From Methanobacterium_B sp963825335 (GTDB lineage: Archaea; Methanobacteriota; Methanobacteria; Methanobacteriales; Methanobacteriaceae): a stretch of 64,000 nt of DNA. The stretch spans positions 186,001-250,000 of the forward strand of contig CAWGSP010000001.1 in NCBI GenBank assembly GCA_963825335.1, in the 5' to 3' direction. The notes below the pieces were generated by a model. It ran no database searches. It worked only from the letters and a program-made list of their open reading frames with translations, and was not told where the DNA came from. The position numbers and the translations under genes were made by a program. This document shows, piece by piece, positions 1 to 8,464 of the stretch (within the stretch, counting starts at the first letter, position 1; the number at the start of each line of letters is the position of its first letter).

Positions 1-379
1 TATCAGCACCGCCACAATTACTTGTTATACTCCTGTTTCCATGTTTAGCTATTGCAACACCCATTGAAGCTGCCATTATAGCCGCACATGTACTCACATT
101 GAACGTCTTAAATCTGTCACCGCCTGTCCCACATGTATCGACAAGTTCTTGGTCGAGTTTGGGAGATATCTCTACACAAACACTGCGCATGGCCTTCACA
201 AACCCTGTTAATTCTTCAACTGTTTCGCCCTTAAAAGCAAGTTCGGTTAAAAAGGTTGCCATCTGATCTTCGTCTGCATTTCCACTTATCATCTCTAACA
301 TACAATTATAAGCTTCAGACTCACTTAGATCATTTTTTAACAGGAGTTTTTCCGTTGATTCTGCTATGATCTTCCTCAC
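1..379 (-). CDS. trpD: Anthranilate phosphoribosyltransferase (N-terminal part, runs off window)
   Basis: TrpD transfers the phosphoribosyl group of PRPP to anthranilate, the second step of tryptophan synthesis. The visible 126 residues hold the N-terminal helical domain and the PRPP-binding signature DTCGTGGD, followed by FNVSTCAAIMAA and KHGNRSITS, all typical of the family. The 3' end lies beyond the window. No ATG is available near the conserved start; a GTG at 379 lies 14 bases after the trpA stop and is the best start, although its ribosome site (AAGGA) is very close. It is the last visible gene of the trpEGCFBAD transcript. The visible part contains no Trp residue. Confidence 0.93.
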   Translation of the reverse strand, partial: MRKIIAESTEKLLLKNDLSESEAYNCMLEMISGNADEDQMATFLTELAFKGETVEELTGFVKAMRSVCVEISPKLDQELVDTCGTGGDRFKTFNVSTCAAIMAASMGVAIAKHGNRSITSNCGGAD

Positions 380-393
380 ATCCTTAATTTTTT

Positions 394-1236
394 TTATTCA
401 TAGTATGTTGATTGTTTGAGTTGTCTGCAGAAACTACCAATTTTTTTCCTTGCCTCGTCCATATCGTCGAGGTTTTGGTTAATGATATCAATTATGGCAC
501 TCGCAACGATTGCACCGTCAGATCCTGCTTTTATAACGTCTTTAACATGTTGTGTTTTTGATATTCCAAACCCTACAGCTATTGGAAGATCTGTGTGGGT
601 TTTAACATTTTTTATGAGGTTGAGGGTTGTTGTTTTAATATCGCTCCTTGCACCGGTAACACCCATTACAGCCACAACATATATGAATCCCGAACACATC
701 TTCACGATCTGGTTTAGTCTTTCATTGCTCGTTGTCTGGGCCACCATAAAAATTTGGTCCACCCTGTTTTCGCGAGCCACACCAACAGTATAATCGGCCT
801 CTTCAGGAGGTAAATCTGCGGCTAACACCCCTGTTATACCGCTTTCCTTGGCTTTCTTGTAGAATTTTTCAACACCCATCTTGTAGATCAGGTTGTAGTA
901 TACAAGGACACCTATCGGTATATCAGTAAACTTACGGATGTCAGCAATAAACTCGAAGCATTTTTCTGTGTTCATTCCTGATTTAAGTGCTCTAATATCT
1001 GCTGCTTGGACTGTTGGCCCATCTGCAATCGGATCACTGAAAGGAAATCCTATTTCAAGAGCATCTGCACCGCTTTTTACATATTCTTTCACAATTTCGA
1101 GGGATGCCTGGAAGTCTGGGTCTCCTGCTACGATAAACGGTATGAATGCCCCTTCATTTCGGTTTTTGACATCTTGAAACATTTCTGAATAACTGGTTGA
1201 TGTGTTGTTAGTTTTGTTGGGAACCTGTGATCTCAT
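394..1236 (-). CDS. trpA: Tryptophan synthase alpha chain
   Basis: TrpA cleaves indole-3-glycerol phosphate to indole and glyceraldehyde 3-phosphate and passes indole to TrpB. The 280-residue TIM barrel carries the catalytic pair Glu61 (ALEIGFPFSDP) and Asp72 (PIADGP), matching Glu49 and Asp60 of the enteric enzyme, and the phosphate-binding GFGIS loop near residue 220. The start overlaps the trpB stop by ATGA, which supports translational coupling and the first Met, although the N-terminus is about a dozen residues longer than in most homologues. It contains no Trp residue. Confidence 0.97.
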   Translation of the reverse strand: MRSQVPNKTNNTSTSYSEMFQDVKNRNEGAFIPFIVAGDPDFQASLEIVKEYVKSGADALEIGFPFSDPIADGPTVQAADIRALKSGMNTEKCFEFIADIRKFTDIPIGVLVYYNLIYKMGVEKFYKKAKESGITGVLAADLPPEEADYTVGVARENRVDQIFMVAQTTSNERLNQIVKMCSGFIYVVAVMGVTGARSDIKTTTLNLIKNVKTHTDLPIAVGFGISKTQHVKDVIKAGSDGAIVASAIIDIINQNLDDMDEARKKIGSFCRQLKQSTYYE

Positions 1237-2414
1237 ACATCCACCCCCAATTCCTTGGCCACCAGGTACATATCCTTATCCCCACGACCAGATAAATTTA
1301 TGATAATAGTTTTTCCCTTATTTTCTTCGATTTCTGCATATTTAACGGCATATGCAACTGCATGAGAACTTTCAAGTGCTGGGATTATGCCCTCGTGCTT
1401 TGATAATAATTCGAATCCTTCGAGAGCTTCGGCATTGGTTACTGCCACATAATTTGCACGTCCTGATACTTTCAGCTGTGCGTGTTCAGGTCCTACTCCC
1501 GGGTAATCAAGACCCGCTGAAACAGAATGTGCCTCTGATATTTGTCCATCATTGTCTTGTAGTACAAAAGATAACGAACCATGGAGTATTCCTTCTGTGC
1601 CCTTGCAAAGTGTTGCACCTGTTCTCTCTGTTTCAACTCCTTCACCACCACCTTCAACACCGATCAGAGCAACATCTTCATCGTCCACAAAACCTGAAAA
1701 GATACCCATGGCATTGCTTCCCCCACCAACGCAAGCTATTACTGCATCGGGAAGTTTACCTTCCTTCTCAAGGATTTGTTTCCTTGATTCAATACCTATC
1801 ACCCTCTGGAAGTGTTTGACCATTGTTGGGTAGGGGTGCGGTCCCATTGTTGAACCAATTAAGTAGTGGGTTGTCTCTACATTGGTGATCCAGTCCCTGA
1901 AAGCCTCGTTAATAGCATCTTTAAGGGTTTTTGAACCACTTTCAACCTGTATTACACCGGCTCCAGATAATTCCATCCTGAAAACATTGAGCTTCTGCCT
2001 TTCAACATCCTCACTGCCCATATAAACCTCTGTTGGAATTGATAGCATGGCACCCACAACAGCTGTTGCAATACCATGCTGCCCTGCACCAGTTTCTGCG
2101 ATTAAACGTTTTTTTCCCATATATTTTGCAAGAAGTCCTTGTCCAAGTGTGTTGTTTATTTTGTGCGCTCCTGTGTGGAGCATATCTTCTCTTTTAAGGT
2201 ATATTTTACATCCATACAGTTCTGACAGATTTTTCGCATAGTAAAGTGATGTGGGTCTTCCTGCAAATTCTTTCAGATAATAATCTAGTTCGTTGTTGAA
2301 CTCTGCATCGTCTTTATATCTTAAAAATGCCGCTTCAAGTTCTTCGAGGGCAGGTATGATGAGTTCCGGTACGAACATTCCCCCGTATTTACCAAATTTA
2401 CCATTGGTTATCAT
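1233..2414 (-). CDS. trpB: Tryptophan synthase beta chain (TrpB1 type)
   Basis: This PLP enzyme condenses indole with serine. It has 393 residues, the length of the TrpB1 class that pairs with TrpA. The PLP lysine is Lys85 in HTGAHKINN, the catalytic Glu lies in AETGAGQHG (residues 106-114), and the phosphate-binding GGGSNAMG follows near residue 230. The only Trp is at residue 175 (FRDWITN). From memory, the same position carries the sole Trp codon of the Methanothermobacter operon. A 74-base gap separates it from trpF, the largest inside the operon; its start has GGATGTGAT upstream. Confidence 0.97.
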   Translation of the reverse strand: MITNGKFGKYGGMFVPELIIPALEELEAAFLRYKDDAEFNNELDYYLKEFAGRPTSLYYAKNLSELYGCKIYLKREDMLHTGAHKINNTLGQGLLAKYMGKKRLIAETGAGQHGIATAVVGAMLSIPTEVYMGSEDVERQKLNVFRMELSGAGVIQVESGSKTLKDAINEAFRDWITNVETTHYLIGSTMGPHPYPTMVKHFQRVIGIESRKQILEKEGKLPDAVIACVGGGSNAMGIFSGFVDDEDVALIGVEGGGEGVETERTGATLCKGTEGILHGSLSFVLQDNDGQISEAHSVSAGLDYPGVGPEHAQLKVSGRANYVAVTNAEALEGFELLSKHEGIIPALESSHAVAYAVKYAEIEENKGKTIIINLSGRGDKDMYLVAKELGVDV

Positions 2415-2488
2415 TAAATCACATCCAAAATTTTATTAAAAAATTTCTGTTACAAATTTTTTTGACATTCGAGCCTTTTATTTGAATA

Positions 2489-3205
2489 TCATGCTTTAAT
2501 ATCCAGTATTTCGGCCATTTTATCTGTATTTTTAATTCCGGGATAGTCCTCAACACCAGAATTAACATCAACATAATCAAAAACTTTATCCAAGATCCTT
2601 CCCTCATTTCTAATTCTTTCTATGTTAATACCGCCTGCAAGCAATATTTTAATGTTATTATTAGCATTCTTAGCTATTTTAAGTGCTTCTAATGCTATTT
2701 TTAATGAAATTTGTTTCCCTGTTCCACCGCTTTTACCTTCGACTTGGTAGTCAAAAAGTATTGCATCGCATATCCTTGCAAAATTTTGGATCTCCTCTTG
2801 TTTAGCATTACATAAGTTTATGTTCCCTTTGTGGTCTTCGGATACTATGAATTCATCTGAGAGTCCGATTGCACGGATGATGGTCGTGTTCTTTTCAAAG
2901 CTGTTCCGGCTGTAACTTTCAATCCATTTGAGATATTTTATTTGGCTGTAGCTCAGTGAGTGGATCTGCACAGTTTTTATTCCTGTTTTTTTCATTTTCA
3001 TGACCACTTCTTCTGGATTATCAGGTTCTATGACTAGCACAGCACGGTCTTTGTTTTTCATTTGTTTGTATAATTTTTTGATCTCTTTGATGTTCAGGTA
3101 TCGCTTCGATCTTTTGATGTTTATGAATCCCACGAGATCAGCACCGTGTGCCTCGCAGTCTACAACATCTTCGAGCCGTGTTAGTCCGCATATTTTTATT
3201 TTCAT
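2489..3205 (-). CDS. trpF: Phosphoribosylanthranilate isomerase
   Basis: TrpF catalyses the Amadori rearrangement of N-(5'-phosphoribosyl)anthranilate. It is a TIM barrel of 238 residues, somewhat longer than the usual 200 or so because of inserted segments in the middle. The catalytic Cys6 is in KICGLT, the acid region is FDYQVEGKSGGTG, and the phosphate site is LLAGGIN near residue 190. The start ATG overlaps the trpC stop (ATGA). It holds one Trp (residue 94), one of only two Trp codons seen in the sequenced structural genes of the operon. Confidence 0.95.
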   Translation of the reverse strand: MKIKICGLTRLEDVVDCEAHGADLVGFINIKRSKRYLNIKEIKKLYKQMKNKDRAVLVIEPDNPEEVVMKMKKTGIKTVQIHSLSYSQIKYLKWIESYSRNSFEKNTTIIRAIGLSDEFIVSEDHKGNINLCNAKQEEIQNFARICDAILFDYQVEGKSGGTGKQISLKIALEALKIAKNANNNIKILLAGGINIERIRNEGRILDKVFDYVDVNSGVEDYPGIKNTDKMAEILDIKA

Positions 3206-4038
3206 TTTCTAACTACCCTAGCACCTTTGGCTGTTTCAACTATATTTTTTGCTGCATTTAACATGCTGATCTTGTTAGATGATCCCATTACAGCCGATCC
3301 TATCAGGAATGCATCAACACCATATTTGGATAAATATTCAACATCTTCAGGGCCTTGAATACCGCTTTCAGATACTAGGATGACTTCGGGCGGTACATAT
3401 TTGGCAAGGTTTTCGGTTGTTTTAAGGTCAACTGTGAAATCTTGAAAGTTTCTGTTGTTGATGCCTACTATGTCTGCTCCGGATTCCAGAGCTGATTTGA
3501 TGTCATTTCTGTTTTTACATTCAACCAGAACATCGAGTTCAAGGTCCCTGCATAATGATATGCCCTTGGCTATATCTGGATAGATTCCGCTCATCAAAAG
3601 AACAGCGCTTGCACCAACATTTTTTGCCTGGTATATCTGGTATTCGTCCAGTACAAAATCTTTCATGAGAATTGGAAGTCTGGTTAGTTTTGATGCTGAC
3701 ACTATGTTCTGCAGTTTTCCCTTGAAAAATTTTTCCTCGGTTAGAACAGATACCGCTGCTGCACCAGATTTTACATAAACATCCAAAGCATCCGATAATG
3801 TGATGTTTGATATATCCCCCTTTGATGGTGATGCTGGTTTGTACTCATAGATAATACCGACATCGTTGTTGTTGTCCAATGCTGTCCTGAAATTGGTTTG
3901 TTTATTGTGATGGATATTAAATGTTTCAATTTCTTCTTTAAGGGTTTTTAAAGGTTTTAATTCTGTTAATTTAGCTATATCCCGTTTTTTCTGGTTTATA
4001 ATATCTGATAGTTTTATTCTGTTGTCTTGGGCTAGCAT
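3202..4038 (-). CDS. trpC: Indole-3-glycerol-phosphate synthase
   Basis: TrpC closes the indole ring by decarboxylating CdRP to indole-3-glycerol phosphate. It is a 278-residue TIM barrel with an N-terminal helical extension. The catalytic signature is YEYKPASPSKG near residue 65, followed by LMKDFVLDEYQI, GINNRNFQ and VSESGI, all family landmarks. Its ATG shares one base with the trpG stop (TAATG), so the two are translationally coupled. It contains no Trp residue. Confidence 0.97.
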   Translation of the reverse strand: MLAQDNRIKLSDIINQKKRDIAKLTELKPLKTLKEEIETFNIHHNKQTNFRTALDNNNDVGIIYEYKPASPSKGDISNITLSDALDVYVKSGAAAVSVLTEEKFFKGKLQNIVSASKLTRLPILMKDFVLDEYQIYQAKNVGASAVLLMSGIYPDIAKGISLCRDLELDVLVECKNRNDIKSALESGADIVGINNRNFQDFTVDLKTTENLAKYVPPEVILVSESGIQGPEDVEYLSKYGVDAFLIGSAVMGSSNKISMLNAAKNIVETAKGARVVRK

Positions 4039-4610
4039 TAATTGATCTCCAGAAAGTTTTTCACGAGCCTGATTCCATGGGAAGTACCAACAGATTCTGG
4101 GTGGAATTGCAGACCAAAGATTGGGTTTGATCTGTGTTTAATAGCCATTATCATATCGTCTTCGGTTTTTGCTGTTACTTCTATACATTCGGGTGTTGTT
4201 TTATCATCACATACGAGTGAATGGTATCTTGCGGCTGGAAGTGGATTTTCAATGTCTTTAAATATCCCACAGGAGGAATGGAGTACGCTGCTCAACTTGC
4301 CATGAACAGGGTTTGTGCGTATTATTTCTCCACCAAATGCTTTGAATATGCCTTGGTGTCCTAAACATACACCTAATATGGGTGTTTCTGATCCCATTTC
4401 ATTTATTACTTGCATACATATCCCAAAGTCTCTGCTGTTTTCAGGAGTTCCAGGACCTGGTGAAATTATTATAGCACTTGGATTAAGTTTTTTTATCTGA
4501 TCTAAAGTTATTTCATCGTTTCTTTTTACCGCTACTTCGCTGCAGATTTCTCCAACCATTTGGTACAGGTTATATGTGAACGAGTCATAGTTGTCGATGA
4601 TGAGTATCAT
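4038..4610 (-). CDS. trpG: Anthranilate synthase glutaminase subunit
   Basis: This class I glutamine amidotransferase supplies ammonia to TrpE. It has 190 residues, with nucleophile Cys82 in LGVCLGHQG, the oxyanion region SPGPGTPENS, and the His/Glu of the triad in LQFHPESV near the C-terminus. A single base separates its ATG from the trpE stop. The neighbour TrpE marks it as the anthranilate rather than the aminodeoxychorismate enzyme. No Trp residue is present. Confidence 0.96.
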   Translation of the reverse strand: MILIIDNYDSFTYNLYQMVGEICSEVAVKRNDEITLDQIKKLNPSAIIISPGPGTPENSRDFGICMQVINEMGSETPILGVCLGHQGIFKAFGGEIIRTNPVHGKLSSVLHSSCGIFKDIENPLPAARYHSLVCDDKTTPECIEVTAKTEDDMIMAIKHRSNPIFGLQFHPESVGTSHGIRLVKNFLEIN

Positions 4611-4611
4611 T

Positions 4612-6004
4612 TTATGAGTCCCCCAATTCTCTCTCTGTTGAAGGTTTTCTGTGAGAAGATTTCAGAGCACTTAAAAGGGCTCCTGCCTTGTTTTCGCCCT
4701 CATAGTATTCTTCTTCCGGTACGGAATCATTGACTATCCCGGCTCCTGCTTGTATTTTTCCGGTGTTTCCATCACAAACCATTGTACGGATTGTGATTGC
4801 AAAGTCAGCATTTCCGTTTAAGGAGAAGTATCCTACAGCTCCTGCGTAGGGCCCTCTAGGTTCGGTTTCTAGTTCGTTGATGATTTCCATTGCCCGTATT
4901 TTAGGTGCACCGCTTAGGGTTCCTGCTGGGAACATCGATTCAAATGCATCGACTGCGGTCTTGTCCCTTTGAAGTTCGCCCTGTACCCTTGAAACTATGT
5001 GTTGCACGTGTGAGAATTTTTTTACTGTCATATAGTCGTGTACTTTGACTGTACCAAATTCACTGACTTTTCCAACATCATTTCTAGCCAGATCAACCAG
5101 CATGAGGTGTTCTGCTCTTTCTTTTTCATCTGCTAAAAGTTCGCGTCTCAGTATTTCATCTTCAGCCGAAGTTTTTCCTCTTTTTCTTGTACCTGCTATG
5201 GGAAAAGTTTCAACCATCCTGTTTTCGACTCTGACAAGCATTTCAGGGCTTGAACCAATTATTTCACGTTTTCCGAGTTTAAGATGATACATGTACGGTG
5301 AAGGGTTTATTTTTCTTAAATTTTCATAGAAGGATAATTTATTTCCGCTGAGCTCGTATTCCCTTGCATTGGAAATTACTCCCTGAAATATTTCTCCGGC
5401 CCTTATTTTTTCCTTGGTTTCTAGGACCATTGTTTCAAAGGCTTCCTTGGTGAAATAATGGTTCTTTTCTTCAAAGCTCATGGGTTCTATTTCAAATTCC
5501 TGTTTTGAAATTTCTTTAATCTCTTCGAGCCTGTTTTCACCGAGTGTGATATATTCACATTTGTTGCGTATTCTATCAAATATTATTCCATCTAAAAACA
5601 GTCCAAATTCAAAATCAGGCTTTTCTGATGGTTTTAATGATATGGGTTGAAAGTGTCTTGCTGCCTCGTATGAAACATATCCAACTAATCCACCGCTGAA
5701 CCGTTTTTTTCCACTGACCGATGATGTGAGTTTTCTTATTTCATCGAATGGATTTTTTACCTCTATTTCTTCTTTACGGTCTTCCTTTTGGATTTCGATT
5801 ACATTGCCCTTAGCCCTCAAAATAGCCATTGGTTTGAACCCTAATACTGAGAATCTTGCAAGTCCGCTGTCGCTTTCCATTGATTCCAGTAGAAATGCGT
5901 CTTGATTGGTTGAGTATATCTTCTTGAACAACTCAAAGGGAGAATCAAAATCTAATTCCGTACTTTTAGGTTCATTTAATTTGATTTCATCGCCAAAAAC
6001 ATTC
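4612..6004 (-). CDS. trpE: Anthranilate synthase component I
   Basis: TrpE converts chorismate, with ammonia from TrpG, to anthranilate; it is the first committed and usually feedback-inhibited step. The protein is 464 residues, with an N-terminal regulatory half containing the LLESMESDSG motif (typically L-L-E-S in the Trp-binding site), and the chorismate-binding core IAGTRKRGK, HLMLVDLARNDVG and FPAGTLSGAPKIRAMEII. The start is a GTG whose first base is at 6006; an in-frame TGA lies just upstream, so no ATG start is possible before residue 43. The GTG sits inside a short upstream ORF (5987-6016). No Trp residue is present. Confidence 0.96.
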
Positions 6005-6016
6005 ACTGCCTTTCAT
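5987..6016 (-). other. Candidate trp leader peptide (upstream ORF overlapping trpE start)
   Basis: A 9-codon ORF reads M-K-G-S-E-C-F-W-R and ends in TGA. It is preceded by AAGGTGA at good spacing (six bases), a better ribosome site than the one in front of the trpE GTG, which lies inside this ORF in another frame. Its eighth codon is TGG. This would suit a translational sensor of charged tRNA-Trp, but the ORF is very short and its translation is an inference. Confidence 0.35.
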
Positions 6017-6074
6017 AATTTTCACCTTAATAAATTTTTTAATCATAATATTCCGATAGAGTAACTTACATCGT

Positions 6075-6122
6075 AGTACTATTTAAAGCTTTAGAGTACA
6101 AATATGTACATACATTTATATA
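6075..6122. promoter_or_regulatory. Divergent trpE/trpY promoters with TRP boxes
   Basis: The region between trpE and trpY holds a perfect TGTACA at 6105-6110 and two related hexamers, AGTACA at 6095-6100 and AGTACT at 6075-6080. TGTACA is the TRP box consensus bound by TrpY in Methanothermobacter. A minus-strand TATA element (CTTTAAATA) covers 6080-6088 for trpE, and a plus-strand TTTATATA lies near 6115-6122 for trpY. The boxes therefore overlap or touch both promoters, as expected if TrpY blocks TBP or RNA polymerase. Confidence 0.8.
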
Positions 6123-6154
6123 GTTGTTTGATTACAATACAATTTATGAAAACA

Positions 6155-6658
6155 ATGTGGGACAGAATAAAACATAACTTCGATAAATTCCCTGCAAGAA
6201 TGGCAGTTGCAAGAAAAATTGTGGAATTAGGATTGAGGGTTGGAAAAAATGGTAAGATATACTGTGGTGATGTTGAGATAACTGATGTGGCCCTTGCAAG
6301 ATCTGTTGATGTTGATAGAAGAACCATAAAATCTACTGTGGCTGTGATACTAAATGATCCACAACTTTCAGAGATATTCCAAAACATATTTCCTGCAGGT
6401 GCACTCCTTAAAAATGTTGCAAAAAATTTAGGATTTGGTGTCATTGAGATAGAAGCCCATGCCCTAAACCCAGGAATACTCGCAATATCAACGGAATTAA
6501 TATCTAGAGAAGGTATCAGCATAAGACAAGCCCATGCCGGAGATCCGGAACTTGAAGAAAACCCAAAACTCACCATCATAACAGAAAAACCAATAAAGGG
6601 CGAACTCATAAACGAATTTTTAAACATACCAGGTGTAAAAAGGGTTTCAATATATTAA
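6155..6658 (+). CDS. trpY: Tryptophan-responsive repressor TrpY
   Basis: TrpY represses its own gene and, with tryptophan, the divergent trp operon. The protein has about 167 residues: a helix-turn-helix near residues 38-62 (VALARSVDVDRRTIKSTV) and a C-terminal ACT-like ligand-binding region (residues 85-167). I chose the ATG at 6155 because it gives M-W as the first two residues; Trp2 is the only Trp in the protein, a feature described for TrpY homologues. ATGs at 6104 and 6146 are in frame but less likely. The TATA box lies about 30-40 bases upstream, so the leader is very short and no ribosome site is visible. Confidence 0.9.
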   Translation: MWDRIKHNFDKFPARMAVARKIVELGLRVGKNGKIYCGDVEITDVALARSVDVDRRTIKSTVAVILNDPQLSEIFQNIFPAGALLKNVAKNLGFGVIEIEAHALNPGILAISTELISREGISIRQAHAGDPELEENPKLTIITEKPIKGELINEFLNIPGVKRVSIY

Positions 6659-6686
6659 AAAAACTTGTTTAAAAATTCTTGAGCAT

Positions 6687-6702
6687 AAAAAAAAAAAAAA
6701 AA
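6687..6702 (-). terminator. T-tract terminator of hypC
   Basis: A run of 16 A on the plus strand is a 16-base T-tract when read downstream of hypC on the minus strand. Oligo-T tracts alone are effective archaeal terminators. No stem is visible. Confidence 0.6.
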
Positions 6703-6738
6703 TTATTCCTAATTATTATCTAAAAATAAAAAAGAATG

Positions 6739-6990
6739 TTAATTCTCCTTTACTGACTCTTTATCCTCTTCATCAAGAACTTTTAAAAGTTCATCCCATG
6801 CTTCCAAGGATTCTTTAGCTTCTTCATCAGTTAATACTTCAATAGCATATCCAGAATGAACAAGAACATATCTACCTAATTCTAATTCCCCAACTAAGTC
6901 TAACTTGGCCTGCTGCCTTACTCCACCGAAATCTACCGTTGCCACGTTGTCTGTGATATCAACTATCCGTGCTGGTGCTGCAATACACAT
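6739..6990 (-). CDS. hypC: [NiFe]-hydrogenase maturation chaperone HypC
   Basis: HypC binds the hydrogenase large-subunit precursor and, with HypD, carries the Fe(CN)2CO group. The protein is about 83 residues and starts M-C-I-A-A-P-A-R-I; the essential Cys is residue 2, so I place the start at 6990 rather than at the upstream TTG of the longer frame (7011). GAGAGGGGAT lies upstream as ribosome site. The core VATVDFGGVRQQ and the YVLVHSGYAI segment are family landmarks. The acidic tail (about 20 residues) is longer than usual. It stands alone, without hypD or hypE nearby. Confidence 0.93.
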   Translation of the reverse strand: MCIAAPARIVDITDNVATVDFGGVRQQAKLDLVGELELGRYVLVHSGYAIEVLTDEEAKESLEAWDELLKVLDEEDKESVKEN

Positions 6991-7147
6991 ATTACTAATC
7001 CCCTCTCTCAATTTACTAATTTTAAGTAAATAATTAATCTTTATTTTACAACCTAATGGTTAATTCATCTATCAAATTCTGAATTAATTTAATAGATTTT
7101 ATTATGTACTTTAACCATATAAACCATATGTTCTGGAGGAAACTATT

Positions 7148-8437
7148 ATGAAACTGATAGTCATAGGCGGAGGATCAGCAGGTAGAACAGCTGCAATAGA
7201 AGCAGCTGAATTAGGAGAAGATGTTACACTAATTGAAATGGACAAAATCGGAGGAAAATGTCTAAATTCGGGTTGTATGGTGGTTTGTGGTCTTAATGAT
7301 GTTGCTAGATTCGTGAAAAATGCAGAAAAGTTCAGTTCGATGGGAATCATCCAACAAACTCCTGAAATTAATTTTAAAAAAATGGTCGAAGGAATTGAAG
7401 AAACAACCATCAAATTACGAGGAGTTAACACTGCTGAAATCCGTAATGCTGGCGTTAAAATACTGAGTGGCAGAGCTGAAATAGGCGCAGACCATGTAAC
7501 AGTTGATGATAAAAAGTATCCCTACGACAAACTCATAATAGCAACAGGTTCAGATGCACTCATTCCTCAGTTGAAAGGTACAGATTATGCTAAAACATAT
7601 AAAAACATACTTAACTACGATGAAATCCCAGAAAAGCTGATAATTGTTGGAAGTGGAGTAATTGCAACAGAATTTGCAGGAATATTCTCCATACTTGGCT
7701 CACAGGTAAGTGTGCTCTGCAGAAACACCTTCCTGAAGATGCTTGACAGTGAAATAAAAGATTATGTTGTCGAGAAAATACTCAAAGACGTCGATATCAT
7801 CGAACATATAGATGTCACAGAAATACATGAAGATGGAGTCTCAACCACAAAGGGTTATATGCAAGGAGAAGTACTTCTTGCAATTGGTATGGTTCCAAAC
7901 TCTGATATTGCAGCCGATTTCGTTAACATTGGCAAGAGAGGGGAAATAATCGTGAATGAAAAAATGGAAACCAGCCATCCAAATATTTACGCTGCAGGAG
8001 ATGTGGTAGGGGGTATTGCCACTACACCGGTTGCAAGGATGGAAGGTGTTGTTGCTGCCAGAAATGCCTGTGATATTCAGACTGCAGTGAACTACGATAC
8101 CATCCCATCATCCATATCGCTTTACTATGATGTTACTTTCATAAATTCTAAAGACAATGAAGGTGTTAAAGGATTTATTAAGGGTTCAGCTGGTCCCGGT
8201 GCCTATTGGAATGTTCTTGACCGTGAAACAGGAATAACCAAGACGATTGTCGATGCAGAAACCGGTGATATTAAGAGTGTTGCATCAATATCACCATCAG
8301 CACGGACTGTAATGGCTTATACTGCCAAATTTATGAAAGATGGATATAAAACCCATGATTTCGAAAATTTCGTTGAAGCCCACCCATCTACAGATGCTGT
8401 CTATAAATTGATGAGGTTCTTTGCAAGACACGAATAA
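7148..8437 (+). CDS. FAD-dependent pyridine nucleotide-disulfide oxidoreductase (dihydrolipoamide dehydrogenase-like)
   Basis: This 429-residue flavoprotein has the N-terminal FAD fold GGGSAGRTAAIEAA, the redox disulfide Cys38-x4-Cys43 (GGKCLNSGC) of class I disulfide reductases, an NAD(P) fold VGSGVIATEFAG near residue 165, and the second FAD motif YAAGDVVGG near 285. The C-terminal dimer domain has AHPSTD where dihydrolipoamide dehydrogenases have the His/Glu pair, so the base is partly altered. A strong ribosome site (GGAGGAAA) precedes the ATG. Methanogens lack lipoyl complexes, so the true substrate is unknown; it may reduce another disulfide. It is followed closely by an FmdE-type gene. 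Confidence 0.85.
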   Translation: MKLIVIGGGSAGRTAAIEAAELGEDVTLIEMDKIGGKCLNSGCMVVCGLNDVARFVKNAEKFSSMGIIQQTPEINFKKMVEGIEETTIKLRGVNTAEIRNAGVKILSGRAEIGADHVTVDDKKYPYDKLIIATGSDALIPQLKGTDYAKTYKNILNYDEIPEKLIIVGSGVIATEFAGIFSILGSQVSVLCRNTFLKMLDSEIKDYVVEKILKDVDIIEHIDVTEIHEDGVSTTKGYMQGEVLLAIGMVPNSDIAADFVNIGKRGEIIVNEKMETSHPNIYAAGDVVGGIATTPVARMEGVVAARNACDIQTAVNYDTIPSSISLYYDVTFINSKDNEGVKGFIKGSAGPGAYWNVLDRETGITKTIVDAETGDIKSVASISPSARTVMAYTAKFMKDGYKTHDFENFVEAHPSTDAVYKLMRFFARHE

Positions 8438-8464
8438 TTAAAAAGAAATGATTATTAGTTGTAT

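Noticed and set aside
6091..6627. 178-codon open frame antisense to trpY
   Set aside because: TrpY is supported by HTH, Trp2, TRP boxes and gene context; the reverse frame has no features.
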